From Myxococcales bacterium (GTDB lineage: Bacteria; Myxococcota; Bradymonadia; UBA7976; UBA1532): a stretch of 13,671 nt of DNA. The notes under the pieces are model-generated. The model saw nothing but the letters and a program-made list of their open reading frames with translations, had not been told where the DNA came from and searched no databases. Below are positions 1-6,898 of this stretch, piece by piece. Made by a program: the position numbers and the translations under genes. Within the stretch, counting starts at the first letter, position 1, and each line of letters starts with the position of its first letter. Location: assembly GCA_020430675.1 (NCBI GenBank), contig JAGQJJ010000041.1, forward strand, positions 1-13,671, given 5' to 3'.

Positions 1-237
1 GGCGATCTGGTCGGTGGCGTGCGTGAGTGGTGCCTCAACGCCTATCAGCGCGCCGGGCCGCCGGGCGAGCATCTGCGGGTCGAGACGCCGCCGCTCGATG
101 ACCCCGAGCTGCGCGAAGGCCGCGGCGGCGCGTGGTTGACGCATGCCACCCTCGTCCGCCCGGCCGGGCGCTTCGCCGGGCGCCCCGAACAACGCTTCAC
201 CACGGTGGGATTCCGGCTCGCCCGCTCGTTCGGTTGA
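1..237 (+). CDS. C-terminal end of a formylglycine-generating-enzyme-type (SUMF1/FGE-sulfatase) domain protein, 5' truncated
   Basis: The frame is open from base 1 to a TGA at 235-237, giving 78 residues of a protein that begins outside the window. The residues GDLVGGVREWCLNAY match the family pattern GNVxEWCxDxY, RGGAW matches the RGGSW block, and the final VGFRLAR matches the closing GFRxxR block. Family knowledge: this C-type-lectin-like fold occurs in true formylglycine-generating enzymes, which oxidise a sulfatase active-site Cys, and also as a fused domain on bacterial Ser/Thr kinases and other proteins. The catalytic cysteines cannot be assessed because the rest is missing, so enzyme activity is not claimed. 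A GTG at 19 is only an internal codon. The gene converges on the next gene, with 14 bases between stop codons. The domain call is good and the overall protein is unknown. Confidence 0.75.
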   Translation, partial: GDLVGGVREWCLNAYQRAGPPGEHLRVETPPLDDPELREGRGGAWLTHATLVRPAGRFAGRPEQRFTTVGFRLARSFG

Positions 238-256
238 CCGAGCCGCGCCGGTCAAC
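233..256. terminator. Perfect 8-bp hairpin holding both convergent stop codons
   Basis: GTTGACCG (233-240) and CGGTCAAC (249-256) are exact reverse complements around an 8-base loop. The TGA of the + gene lies in the left arm (235-237) and the stop of the - gene lies in the right arm (252-254, TCA on the + strand). The position between convergent genes suggests a bidirectional terminator or transcript-end stabiliser. There is no T tract on either side, so classic intrinsic termination is not supported. Confidence 0.4.
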
Positions 257-818
257 GATTGGCGTCGACCATCAGGTCGCCCGCCTGCAGAGGGAAGGTC
301 TTGGCCGGCAGCAGCGCGGCCTTGCCGGTGCGCATGCCATCGGGCAACGCGCCCGACCGCAACGAGAACCAGGTGAGGCCGGCCAGCGGGCAGGCATCGG
401 CGCAGGCCCCCGGCGTGAGCTGCACCACCGAGGTCACCGCGCCATCCCGTTCATCGACCAGCAGATGCACCCGCTGCGAATCGAAGCGGGCGGTCAGCTT
501 GTCACCGACCGAAGGCACGATGAACAGCGCCTTGGCCGGTGGCCGGCTGACATCGATGGGGCGGAGTGTCAGGCGCCCCGCCAGCTGGTCGGCGCGCACC
601 GGCTGGGTGAACAGCCACGCGGAGGCGGCCTGGTCGTCGTTGAGCACCCACACCTGACCGACGCTGGTCTCGCCAACGTTGGTCACCAGCACCACCTCCG
701 AGTGCTGCCAGATGCCATCGACGCCGATCGGCACCTGCGCGCTGGCGCGGCTCGCGAAGATCAGAGCAGCGATGAACAGGCCACAGGCGATGGACGAACG
801 GGTGTTGCAGGCGTACAT
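252..818 (-). CDS. Small secreted protein of unknown function
   Basis: This encodes 188 residues. I chose the ATG at 818 because GGAG lies six bases upstream and because a clean Sec signal peptide follows: a short polar start, a hydrophobic stretch (about residues 9-22), and a probable cut after ASRASA at residue 27. The open frame continues upstream to 1115, but that stretch has no coding character. The mature part is about 160 residues, mostly beta-like with repeated short hydrophobic strands, and holds a Cys pair in ACADACPLAG that could form a disulfide. I do not recognise the family. By its signal it is periplasmic or extracellular. It stands alone, convergent with the FGE-type gene and divergent from the hybrid histidine kinase. 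Confidence 0.7.
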   Translation of the reverse strand: MYACNTRSSIACGLFIAALIFASRASAQVPIGVDGIWQHSEVVLVTNVGETSVGQVWVLNDDQAASAWLFTQPVRADQLAGRLTLRPIDVSRPPAKALFIVPSVGDKLTARFDSQRVHLLVDERDGAVTSVVQLTPGACADACPLAGLTWFSLRSGALPDGMRTGKAALLPAKTFPLQAGDLMVDANR

Positions 819-824
819 GGCGCA

Positions 825-828
825 CTCC
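825..828 (-). promoter_or_regulatory. Ribosome binding site deciding the 818 start
   Basis: Read on the - strand this is GGAG, six bases before the ATG at 818. No comparable motif precedes the upstream possible starts of the same open frame, so it selects the start that carries the signal peptide. Confidence 0.5.
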
Positions 829-835
829 GATTCTT

Positions 836-941
836 GAAGACGTTTGGGATGTCTGGCTGCCTCGGGGCGCCTGACTGGCGGCCTCGCGGCTCGCTCAGAG
901 GTGATTTCAAGGCCCGTGCCAGCCTGAAACCCGCAGTCTTC
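836..941. repeat. Imperfect long inverted repeat in the intergenic region
   Basis: The arms begin with GAAGAC (836-841) and its complement GTCTTC (936-941). Further matched blocks run inward on both sides, including GGG, GGCTG and CGGG with small gaps, over about 35 bases per arm around a GC-rich centre. It sits upstream of the secreted protein gene and the kinase. It does not contain the core of the 222-bp elements found later in the window. GC-rich sequence produces imperfect repeats by chance, so this is tentative. Confidence 0.3.
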
Positions 942-968
942 CGTCAACACCACCCCGGATCGGGCGAT

Positions 969-1041
969 CCGGACGGTCCACCGGTCCGTCGCCGAGGTCC
1001 GCTTCGATGCACGGTCCGCAGGGTCCACCCGGACGGTCCGG
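969..1041. promoter_or_regulatory. Cluster of GGTCC repeats with two CCGGACGGTCC sites, possible operator
   Basis: GGTCC occurs six times in 65 bases, beginning at 975, 983, 996, 1013, 1022 and 1035. The 11-mer CCGGACGGTCC occurs twice, at 969 and 1029. The second copy is a perfect inverted repeat, CCGGAC-G-GTCCGG (1029-1041); the first keeps the inner four base pairs. The cluster lies just upstream of the histidine kinase start region. Repeated dyads before a gene are typical of regulator binding sites, but no regulator is identified and function is inference. Confidence 0.35.
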
Positions 1042-1069
1042 CCGGCGCGCCGCGTGATCTGCCACGCAC

Positions 1070-2842
1070 ATGCCTTGCGCCCCGAAGGCCCGCTGCGCGA
1101 TGATCGGCGCGCCAATCCCGGGAGGAGGCGAAGGTCGGCCGTTGACGCGAGACCGCCAGCCTGACGACAGCGACGACCTCGGGCCGCAAGACCCGGCGCG
1201 CCAGGTCGAGACGCTGCGCTTTCAGCTCGACGCGCTGCGCGCCGCGCACGCCGCGCTCGCGGCCGCGCACGACAAGGCGCTCGCCGCCAGCCGCGCCCGC
1301 GCCGAGTTCCTCGCCGCCATGAGCCACGAGATCCGCACGCCGATGAACGGCATCCTGGGCATGACCGGCCTGCTGCTCGACACCGAGATGGATGACGTGC
1401 AGCGCGATTACGTGCAGACCGTGCGGTCGAGCGCCGAGTCGCTGCTGACGGTGCTCAACGACATCCTCGACTTCTCGAAGATCGAAGCCGGCCATATGGA
1501 GTTGGAGCGCATCGCCTTCAACCCACGCCGCGTCGCCGACGAGGTCGTCGAGCTGCTCGCCGGGCAGGCGCGCGACAAGGGACTCGACCTGCTCTGCCAC
1601 CTCGACGCCGGCGTGCCCCGCGCGGTGATGGGCGACCCGGCCCGCTTGCGCCAAGTGCTCACCAACCTGATCGGCAACGCCATCAAGTTCACCGAGCAGG
1701 GCAGCGTGCGGCTCTACGTGCGCCCCGAGACGGGCGCGCTGGGCCGGGCCATCCTGCGCTTCGAGGTCATCGACACCGGCATCGGCATCCCGCAGGACCG
1801 TCTCGCCCGCCTCTTCGAGCCGTTCGAGCAGGGCGACGTCTCGATCACGCGCCGCTACGGCGGCACCGGCCTCGGCCTCTTCATCAGCCGCACCGTGGTC
1901 GATCGCCTGGGCGGCGCGCTGGGCGTCGAGAGCACGGTCGGCGAAGGTTCGCGGTTCTGGTTCGCGCTGCCCCTGCCCGCCGCCGAGCGCGAGGGCACGC
2001 TGCCGCCGCTGACCCCGCTGCGGGTGCTGGTGGTTGAAGGCCGTCCGCATGTGCAGGCCGCGTGGCTCGATCGCCTCGGCGCGTTCGGCTGCACCGCCGA
2101 CGCTGCGCTCGACGTCGAAGGCGCCATCGCCTGGCTCGAAGCGCATCGCGAGGTGACCCCGCATCCTCGCGTGGTGCTGCTCGGTCTGCGCGGCGTGACC
2201 GACGTCGCCGAGACCTGCGACCGCCTGCACGCGGCCGCCGGCGAGCACGCCGAGGTGGTCGCGGTCGCGCCGGTGCCGGGCTTCGAGCAGGTGCAAGGCC
2301 CGGAGCGGGTCATCGTCGAGCCGCTCAGCGACGGGCGCCTCGTCGACGCGCTGCTGACCATCATCGACCCCCGCGCCGCCGCTCGCCGCCGCCGCCAGGA
2401 CTCGGGCGCGCCCGCCGGCCGCCCCATGGGCACCGGCCGCGTGCTGCTCGTCGAAGACAACCCGGTCAACCGCCGCGTCGCCACCCTGCTGCTGCGCAAG
2501 AAAGGCATCCGCGCCGACTGCGCGGTCAACGGCGCCGAGGCCCTGCGCATGTGGGGCGCGCGCTCGTACGACCTCATCTTGATGGACTGCCAGATGCCGG
2601 AGATGGACGGCTACGAGGCCACGCGCCAGATTCGCCGCCTTGAGATCGGCGGCCATACGCCCATCCTGGCCATGACCGCGAACGCCATGTCGGGCGACCG
2701 CGAGCGCTGCCTCGCCGCCGGCATGGACGACTACATCAGCAAGCCGGTCAACGCCGACGAGCTGTTCCGCAAACTCGACGAGTGGATGCCCGCCGCCGCC
2801 AGCAGCGATGAGTCCCTCTCCCCGATCACGCCCGAGTACTGA
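1070..2842 (+). CDS. Cytoplasmic hybrid sensor histidine kinase with a degenerate and an intact receiver domain
   Basis: Numbering is from ATG 1070. A short coiled-coil region (about 45-80) leads into HisKA, with the phosphoacceptor H86 in [11 protein letters not shown]. The HATPase_c domain has the N box (N199, N203 in NLIGNAIKF), the DTGIGI box at 235 and GGTGLGL at 264-270. Receiver 1 (about 317-425) looks inactive: the acidic pair is E323-G324 and the expected phospho-Asp position is G372 in VVLLGLRG. Receiver 2 (about 457-575) is complete, with E462-D463, phospho-Asp D506 in [11 protein letters not shown] and K558 in ISKP. There is no transmembrane, PAS or GAF segment, so the signal is probably sensed in the cytosol or through a partner. 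Phosphate would pass H86 to D506 and on to an Hpt or regulator not in this window. The start is unresolved: ATG 1070 is the longest, ATG 1100 is possible, and TTG 1142 has the best Shine-Dalgarno context. The stop overlaps the next start. Confidence 0.93.
   Translation: MPCAPKARCAMIGAPIPGGGEGRPLTRDRQPDDSDDLGPQDPARQVETLRFQLDALRAAHAALAAAHDKALAASRARAEFLAAMSHEIRTPMNGILGMTGLLLDTEMDDVQRDYVQTVRSSAESLLTVLNDILDFSKIEAGHMELERIAFNPRRVADEVVELLAGQARDKGLDLLCHLDAGVPRAVMGDPARLRQVLTNLIGNAIKFTEQGSVRLYVRPETGALGRAILRFEVIDTGIGIPQDRLARLFEPFEQGDVSITRRYGGTGLGLFISRTVVDRLGGALGVESTVGEGSRFWFALPLPAAEREGTLPPLTPLRVLVVEGRPHVQAAWLDRLGAFGCTADAALDVEGAIAWLEAHREVTPHPRVVLLGLRGVTDVAETCDRLHAAAGEHAEVVAVAPVPGFEQVQGPERVIVEPLSDGRLVDALLTIIDPRAAARRRRQDSGAPAGRPMGTGRVLLVEDNPVNRRVATLLLRKKGIRADCAVNGAEALRMWGARSYDLILMDCQMPEMDGYEATRQIRRLEIGGHTPILAMTANAMSGDRERCLAAGMDDYISKPVNADELFRKLDEWMPAAASSDESLSPITPEY
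1120..1134 (+). promoter_or_regulatory. Purine-rich candidate ribosome binding site for a TTG start at 1142
   Basis: The stretch contains GGGAGGAGG (1120-1128) followed by GAAGG (1130-1134). GAAGG lies seven bases before an in-frame TTG at 1142; the stronger GGAGG is 13 bases away, which is long. No such motif precedes ATG 1070. If used, the kinase would lose 24 poorly structured residues and keep every domain. Confidence 0.35.
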
Positions 2843-3528
2843 TGAAACCCACCGCCCCGGCCCGGCGCGTCGTCGCCCTGGCCCTGTTGTTCATCGCCGC
2901 TGGCGCCGCGCCCGCCGCCGCCGACATGGGCGGCTGGTTCGCCGCCGGCCTCGGCGCCCGCCACGCCTTCGACGTCGACCTCGCCCGCCTCGCCGACGCC
3001 AAGGGTTACGGCAGCGCCAACGACGGCAGCCCGGCCAGCCTGGGCCTCGCGCTCAGCGGCGGCTTCATCTTCAACGAGAGCATCGAGGTCGGCGTGCGCG
3101 CCGAGCTGCACGTCGGCGGCCTCGACCTCGCCGCCATCGAGAAGCGCTATTTCGGCGACGAAGACAACGTGGGCAGCGCCTTGACCACCGCGCTTGAGCT
3201 GATGGGCCGCGTCGCCCTGCCGCTCACCGAAGAGCTCGACCTGATCGCCGGCGGCGCCGCCGGCTATACCCTGCTCAGCGCCGCTTCGGGCGTCGGCTCG
3301 GGCCGCATCGAAGGCATCGGCATCGGCCCCCAGGTCGGCCTGCGCTACCGCGTCAACGGCCTGCCCGGCCAGGACTCGGGCCACCTGCAGCTCACGCTCG
3401 ACGGCCGCTACCTCATCCCGTGGCAGGTCAAGGTCGGCTCGGGCGACACCGCGAAGTTCGATGACACCAGCGGCGAAGGCGTGCTGCTCGCCGGCGGGGT
3501 GCTCAGCTACGTGTTTGCCTTCCGCTAA
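2842..3528 (+). CDS. Small outer-membrane beta-barrel-like protein, function unknown
   Basis: This encodes 228 residues. The ATG at 2842 shares its A with the kinase stop (TGATG), so translation is probably coupled. A Sec signal peptide is clear: basic start, hydrophobic core (residues 10-22) and a probable cut after APAAA at 27. The mature part alternates Gly-rich and aromatic or hydrophobic strands, such as LGLALSGGFIF, GIGIGPQVGLRYR and VLSYVFAFR at the end. These look like amphipathic strands of an 8- to 10-stranded OmpA/OmpW-sized barrel. No family signature is sure enough for a name. Co-transcription with a sensor kinase may mean it is part of the same envelope response, but that is inference. 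The 222-bp element begins at the base right after its TAA. Confidence 0.75.
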   Translation: MKPTAPARRVVALALLFIAAGAAPAAADMGGWFAAGLGARHAFDVDLARLADAKGYGSANDGSPASLGLALSGGFIFNESIEVGVRAELHVGGLDLAAIEKRYFGDEDNVGSALTTALELMGRVALPLTEELDLIAGGAAGYTLLSAASGVGSGRIEGIGIGPQVGLRYRVNGLPGQDSGHLQLTLDGRYLIPWQVKVGSGDTAKFDDTSGEGVLLAGGVLSYVFAFR

Positions 3529-3750
3529 GGATCTGGCAAACAACTACTCGGCCAAGCGAGGGCGTGAGATCGACCCCCGGTCGCCAGCGCCCCCGCAGCC
3601 GGCGACGAAGGCGCACCCGGAGGTGCGTCGAGGCTGCCAAGCCCGCGACCCGACGGGGCGCAGGCAGCGCCCGCAGGGCGGGCAAGGACGAAAGCGGCGA
3701 ATGGGGGTCGAGATCGCGGCCGCCGCACCGAGTCGTTGTTTGCCAGATCC
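3529..3750 (-). repeat. 222-bp palindromic element A: inverted arms, three hairpins, conserved core (core on - strand)
   Basis: The outer arms 3529-3551 and 3728-3750 are 23-bp inverted repeats with one mismatch (left begins GGATCTGGCAAACAAC). An inner pair, TCGACCCCC (3570-3578) and its complement (3703-3711), sits symmetrically inside. Read on the - strand, three hairpins follow each other: GCCCGC-CCT-GCGGGC (3683-3669); a core hairpin closed by GCTGCC/GGCAGC (3668-3633) with inner GCCC/GGGC and loop CGTCGGGTCGC; and CGCACC-TCCG-GGTGCG (3627-3612). The 30-base core (3636-3665) is 29/30 identical to element B at 9195-9224. The element fills the gap between two convergent stop codons exactly. 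No open reading frame in it looks real and no target-site duplication is evident. Candidate structured RNA or mobile palindromic repeat; transcription is unknown. Confidence 0.8.
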
Positions 3751-3754
3751 CCAG

Positions 3755-5302
3755 TCAAGCGCGCCCGCGGCGCAGCTTGCGGCGAAGCACGCCGAGCAGA
3801 CGAGAGACCTCGGGCAATCGCAACGCGCGGGCCAGCGCCAGGCAGGTGAGCGCGGCGACGCCGCCATTGAGCGCGCCCCGCAGCAGCGCCGGCCAGGCGG
3901 GAAGGGCGCGGTCGAGCAGCAAGCCGACGCCGATGCCGCCACCAGCCGCGAGCGCCAACCGCCACAGCGCGTCGAGCAGGCCTGGGCCCTCGACGTCACG
4001 CCCCAGCCGGCGACGCAGCAGCAGCATCAGCGCGGCGAGGTACAGGCTGATCGCCGCCGACGAAGCGAGCGCGAGGCCATCACCGCCGGCCCGGTCGGCC
4101 AGCAGTCCATACACCGGGAACGTGACCGCCATGACGCCCGAGCCGACGAGCGTGGGCGTCCAGGTGTCGCCCTGGGCGTAAAATCCACGCGCGATGAGCA
4201 TCTGCGCCGACCACGCCCAGAGCCCGAGGCAGAGCAGCCCGGTGTAGCGCCCGATATCGGCCAGCTCGGCGGGCGTGAAGCGCGCGCGGCCCCAGACGAC
4301 GGCGGCGATCTCGGTGCCCGCCACCGTCAGGCCCACCTGGGCGGTGAACGCCAGCAACAGCATCAGCCGCAGCGCGCCGACCAGCGTGCGCCACGCCTCT
4401 TCGCGCTGGCCGCCCGCGATCAGTCGGCTGAGCGTCGGGAAGGCAGCGAGCCCGGCGGCCATGCCAAAGACGCCCATCGGCACCTTCATCAGCGTGCGGG
4501 CGTATTGCAGCCGCGAGATGACGCCCTCGGCCACGCTGCTGGCGTAATGCTTGATGACCATGTCGTCGAGCACCACCACCGAGAAGCCGAGCATGACCGG
4601 CAGCGACAACAAGAGATAGCGGCGCAGGTCGGGGTGGCGCAGGTTGAGGCCCAGGCGCCAGCGCAGGCCGCGGCGCACCGCGGCGACGAGCGGCAGACCA
4701 AACGGGCCGAGCGCTGAGCCGGCGAGCACGCCCCACGCAAAGCCCTCGGCGCCGAGCGTGGGCCCGAGCAACAACCCACCGGCGACGATGCAGCCCGTGT
4801 AGACCACCGGCGCCGCCGCCGGCGCGGCGTGCGCGTCACGGGCCTGCAACGTCGCCGAGATGAGCCCGCCGGTCAGGTGGAAGATCTGCGCCGGCAGAAT
4901 GATGCGCACCAGCCGATCGAGCAGCACAAGCTGCCCGGCGTCGAGGCCGGGCGCGATGATCGGGGTCAGCTTCGGCGTCAGCGCCCACAGCGCCGCCGTC
5001 GCCAGCAACAGCAGCCCGGTCAACACGTTGGCGATGGCCGAAAACGCCCGCCAGCCGCCCTCTTCGTCGCCCGCGGCCAGGTAGCGCTGGAACATCGGGA
5101 TGAAGACGATCGAGAGCACCCCGCCCGCGAGCAGGTAGTTGAGGAAGTCGGGCAGGACAAACGCCGTCCAGTAGACGTCGGCCTCGGGCCCGTCGCCCAG
5201 CGTGCGCCCGATGACCGACTCGCGGATGAGCCCGACCAGCCGCGAGAGCAGGATGCTGACGCCGTAGATCAGCGAGGCCACGCCGATGACGCGGCGGCTC
5301 AT
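3755..5302 (-). CDS. murJ: Lipid II flippase MurJ (MviN family)
   Basis: This encodes 515 residues, the usual MurJ length, with about 14 hydrophobic segments. Known role: moving the peptidoglycan precursor lipid II across the inner membrane (MOP superfamily). Diagnostic parts are the N-terminal SRLVGLIRE (R21, R27) with D42 downstream, LPDFLNYLLAGG (50-61), and YARTLMKVPMGVFG in the middle, which corresponds to the ADRLMEFPxGVxG region of E. coli MurJ. From memory of the E. coli protein, the Arg pair after LPN and the Glu of RLME are not kept (N55-Y56 and a Lys here), so this is a divergent branch. The ATG at 5302 overlaps the upstream stop as ATGA, which argues for coupling. It is the last gene of a GNAT, CPBP-like, murJ unit and ends 5 bases before element A. 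A flippase for another polyprenyl-linked glycan is the main alternative. Confidence 0.92.
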   Translation of the reverse strand: MSRRVIGVASLIYGVSILLSRLVGLIRESVIGRTLGDGPEADVYWTAFVLPDFLNYLLAGGVLSIVFIPMFQRYLAAGDEEGGWRAFSAIANVLTGLLLLATAALWALTPKLTPIIAPGLDAGQLVLLDRLVRIILPAQIFHLTGGLISATLQARDAHAAPAAAPVVYTGCIVAGGLLLGPTLGAEGFAWGVLAGSALGPFGLPLVAAVRRGLRWRLGLNLRHPDLRRYLLLSLPVMLGFSVVVLDDMVIKHYASSVAEGVISRLQYARTLMKVPMGVFGMAAGLAAFPTLSRLIAGGQREEAWRTLVGALRLMLLLAFTAQVGLTVAGTEIAAVVWGRARFTPAELADIGRYTGLLCLGLWAWSAQMLIARGFYAQGDTWTPTLVGSGVMAVTFPVYGLLADRAGGDGLALASSAAISLYLAALMLLLRRRLGRDVEGPGLLDALWRLALAAGGGIGVGLLLDRALPAWPALLRGALNGGVAALTCLALARALRLPEVSRLLGVLRRKLRRGRA

Positions 5303-6078
5303 GCCTCTTCTTCTCCGATGCGCTCGGGCTCAAAGGCGCGGAGCAGCAGGCCGACGCCGACCGCGGTCAGCGCGGCGCCGATGAGCGTGAACCAGATGGG
5401 CTGAAACGGCCGCACGCCAGCGGCGAAGGTGTCAAAGCCCTGCACGCCGACGCGCACTTCGTACAGGTCGAGCGCCGAGAGCAGCGTGGTCGGCAGATAG
5501 GCGGCGATGGCCAGCGTGAGGGTGCGCGTGCGCAAGAAGAGCCACGCCGGCAGGCCCATGAGCAGCGCCGCCTGGGCGATCTGCGCGCCCGGCCATGTCA
5601 GCGCGGCGGCAAACGCGGTGACCAGCACCGCCGTCCACGGCCCGGCGAAGGCCAACAACGCGCGCTCGGTGATGCCGACGGCGACCAGCACCAGGCAGAG
5701 CGGGTGCAGGCCGCCGATCAGCACCGCCAGCAGCCAGCGCGGCTCGGGCAGCGGCGCGGCCGGGTCGGCGACCGGCGGGTCGACGCCGGCGAGGTGCAGA
5801 CCCACATTGCCCACCTCGCTGCCGAGAATCGTGAAACCGACCCCCGCGAGCACCGCCGCCAGCAGCCACCACCCGCGCAACGGCCACAGATAGCGCGGCG
5901 GGCCGGGTGGACCCAGGCGCTTGTCCGCCGCATACAGCGCGGCGGTCGCCGCCACCAGCCCCAGCGCCAGCAGCCACGCCGCGGGCGCGCCTTTGCCGCC
6001 AAGCTGAACCGGCACCACCGAGAGCAGACCCCAGAGCGGCAGCGCAAACAGCGCCCAGAGCAATGTCTTGATCGGCAT
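5299..6078 (-). CDS. Multi-pass membrane protein resembling a CPBP (CAAX protease/Abi) fold without clear catalytic motifs
   Basis: This encodes 259 residues from ATG 6078, chosen for the GGAGG four bases upstream; the longer frame to 6171 runs back into the GNAT gene. There are about seven to eight hydrophobic segments. The block GITERALLAF (136-144), then LTWPGAQIAQAALLMGLPAW (160-179) with WLFLRTRTL after it, and AAYLPTTLLSALDL (192-205), follows the order of the three CPBP motifs (EExxxR, FxxxH, HxxxN). However, the second motif has no His, the third has Pro-Thr where His is expected, and the first keeps only E138. Active CPBP proteins are intramembrane glutamic proteases, so this one is probably a non-catalytic relative or a different membrane family. 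It overlaps murJ by four bases and follows the GNAT gene by 16 bases. A link to lipid II flipping is only suggested by the operon. Confidence 0.7.
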   Translation of the reverse strand: MPIKTLLWALFALPLWGLLSVVPVQLGGKGAPAAWLLALGLVAATAALYAADKRLGPPGPPRYLWPLRGWWLLAAVLAGVGFTILGSEVGNVGLHLAGVDPPVADPAAPLPEPRWLLAVLIGGLHPLCLVLVAVGITERALLAFAGPWTAVLVTAFAAALTWPGAQIAQAALLMGLPAWLFLRTRTLTLAIAAYLPTTLLSALDLYEVRVGVQGFDTFAAGVRPFQPIWFTLIGAALTAVGVGLLLRAFEPERIGEEEA

Positions 6079-6082
6079 CGAG

Positions 6083-6087
6083 CCTCC
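6083..6087 (-). promoter_or_regulatory. Ribosome binding site deciding the 6078 start
   Basis: On the - strand this reads GGAGG, four bases before the ATG at 6078 and within the 16-base gap after the GNAT stop. It supports this start over the longer open frame. Confidence 0.6.
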
Positions 6088-6094
6088 GGGCGCG

Positions 6095-6898
6095 TCAGGC
6101 CACTTCGTCGGGGGAGATGGGCAGCACGAGGCAATGCGTATGGCCGACCAGCGCCATGCCTTGCGCGGCATAGACGCGGTCGGCGCGCGTCTCGCGGTCG
6201 GCGCAGATGAAAGCGGGCGTGCCCGGCCGCTCGGCGTGCAGGCGGGCCAGCGCGGTGTGAATCAGATGCGAGCCGACATGGCGCCCTTGCTGGTCGGGGC
6301 GCACACCGACGTCCTGGAACCGCGCCTCGCCGGCGCCAAAGACCAGCCCGCAGGACGCCACCAGCGCGCCATCGACAAACGCGCCGAAGGCCCAGGCCTC
6401 GCCCGCTTCGACCCGAGCGCGAAGCTGGCCACGGGCCCAGGTCATGAACGCCGGCTCGCTGATGCCATGGGCGGCCAGCGCCACTTCCAGCGCCACCTGC
6501 CAGTCGGCGTCACCCACCAGCGCGCGGCAGCGCAACCCGGGCGGCGCCGGTCGCGGCGCGGGCGGCGACCCCAAGCCTCGGCGCACGGTGCACGCGGCGT
6601 ACTCCCAGCCCTCGGCCGCCGCGCGTTCGGCCCATTCGGGGTGCGATGCATCGGTCTCCCACACCAGATAGGCGCGTTTTGGCCGGTCTGGGTGACGATT
6701 TTCGGCCAACCATCGCTTTCGCCATTTCTTGACACCGTCGTCCCATGGTTCCTTAGTCAAGATCAGACGGTGGCCGAACCAATAATCGCGCCGCGCGGGG
6801 GTCTGGACGGCCCAGTACCCCGATCGGCGCAAATACTGGCTGTTTCCGGGCAACGCAAAACGATCCGTGCGGTGTCCGGGGAAAGCGAAGGTGGCCAT
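6095..6898 (-). CDS. GNAT-family N-acetyltransferase
   Basis: This encodes 267 residues. The C-terminal half (about 123-262) is a GNAT fold: a strand AFGAFVDGALVASCGLVFG (170-188), then DVGVRPDQQGRHVGSHL (196-212), whose QQGRHVGS is the acetyl-CoA pyrophosphate-binding motif A (usually QxxGxG/A, here with His and Val inserted positions), and a late strand THCLVLP. The N-terminal 110 residues (FAFPGHRTDRF, YWFGHRLIL) form a conserved-looking extra domain that might select the substrate, which is unknown. The ATG at 6898 overlaps the start codon of the divergent gene inside CCATGG, leaving no room for an untranslated leader with a Shine-Dalgarno site that is not also coding. It is the first gene of the unit with the CPBP-like protein and murJ. 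Confidence 0.85.
   Translation of the reverse strand: MATFAFPGHRTDRFALPGNSQYLRRSGYWAVQTPARRDYWFGHRLILTKEPWDDGVKKWRKRWLAENRHPDRPKRAYLVWETDASHPEWAERAAAEGWEYAACTVRRGLGSPPAPRPAPPGLRCRALVGDADWQVALEVALAAHGISEPAFMTWARGQLRARVEAGEAWAFGAFVDGALVASCGLVFGAGEARFQDVGVRPDQQGRHVGSHLIHTALARLHAERPGTPAFICADRETRADRVYAAQGMALVGHTHCLVLPISPDEVA

Noticed and set aside
944..2656. A 570-codon open frame on the - strand opposite the histidine kinase
   Set aside because: The kinase on the + strand has every expected motif; the antisense product is low-complexity and has no recognisable feature.
3461..4717. A 418-codon + strand frame running through element A and antisense to murJ
   Set aside because: It is composed mostly of Arg, Gln, Ala and Glu, crosses a palindromic repeat and opposes a clear murJ.
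6729..6757. TTGACA followed 17 bases later by CTTAGT, as a promoter for the antitoxin-like gene
   Set aside because: The -35 is perfect but the -10 is poor (three of six), it lies well inside the GNAT gene and about 140 bases before the start.
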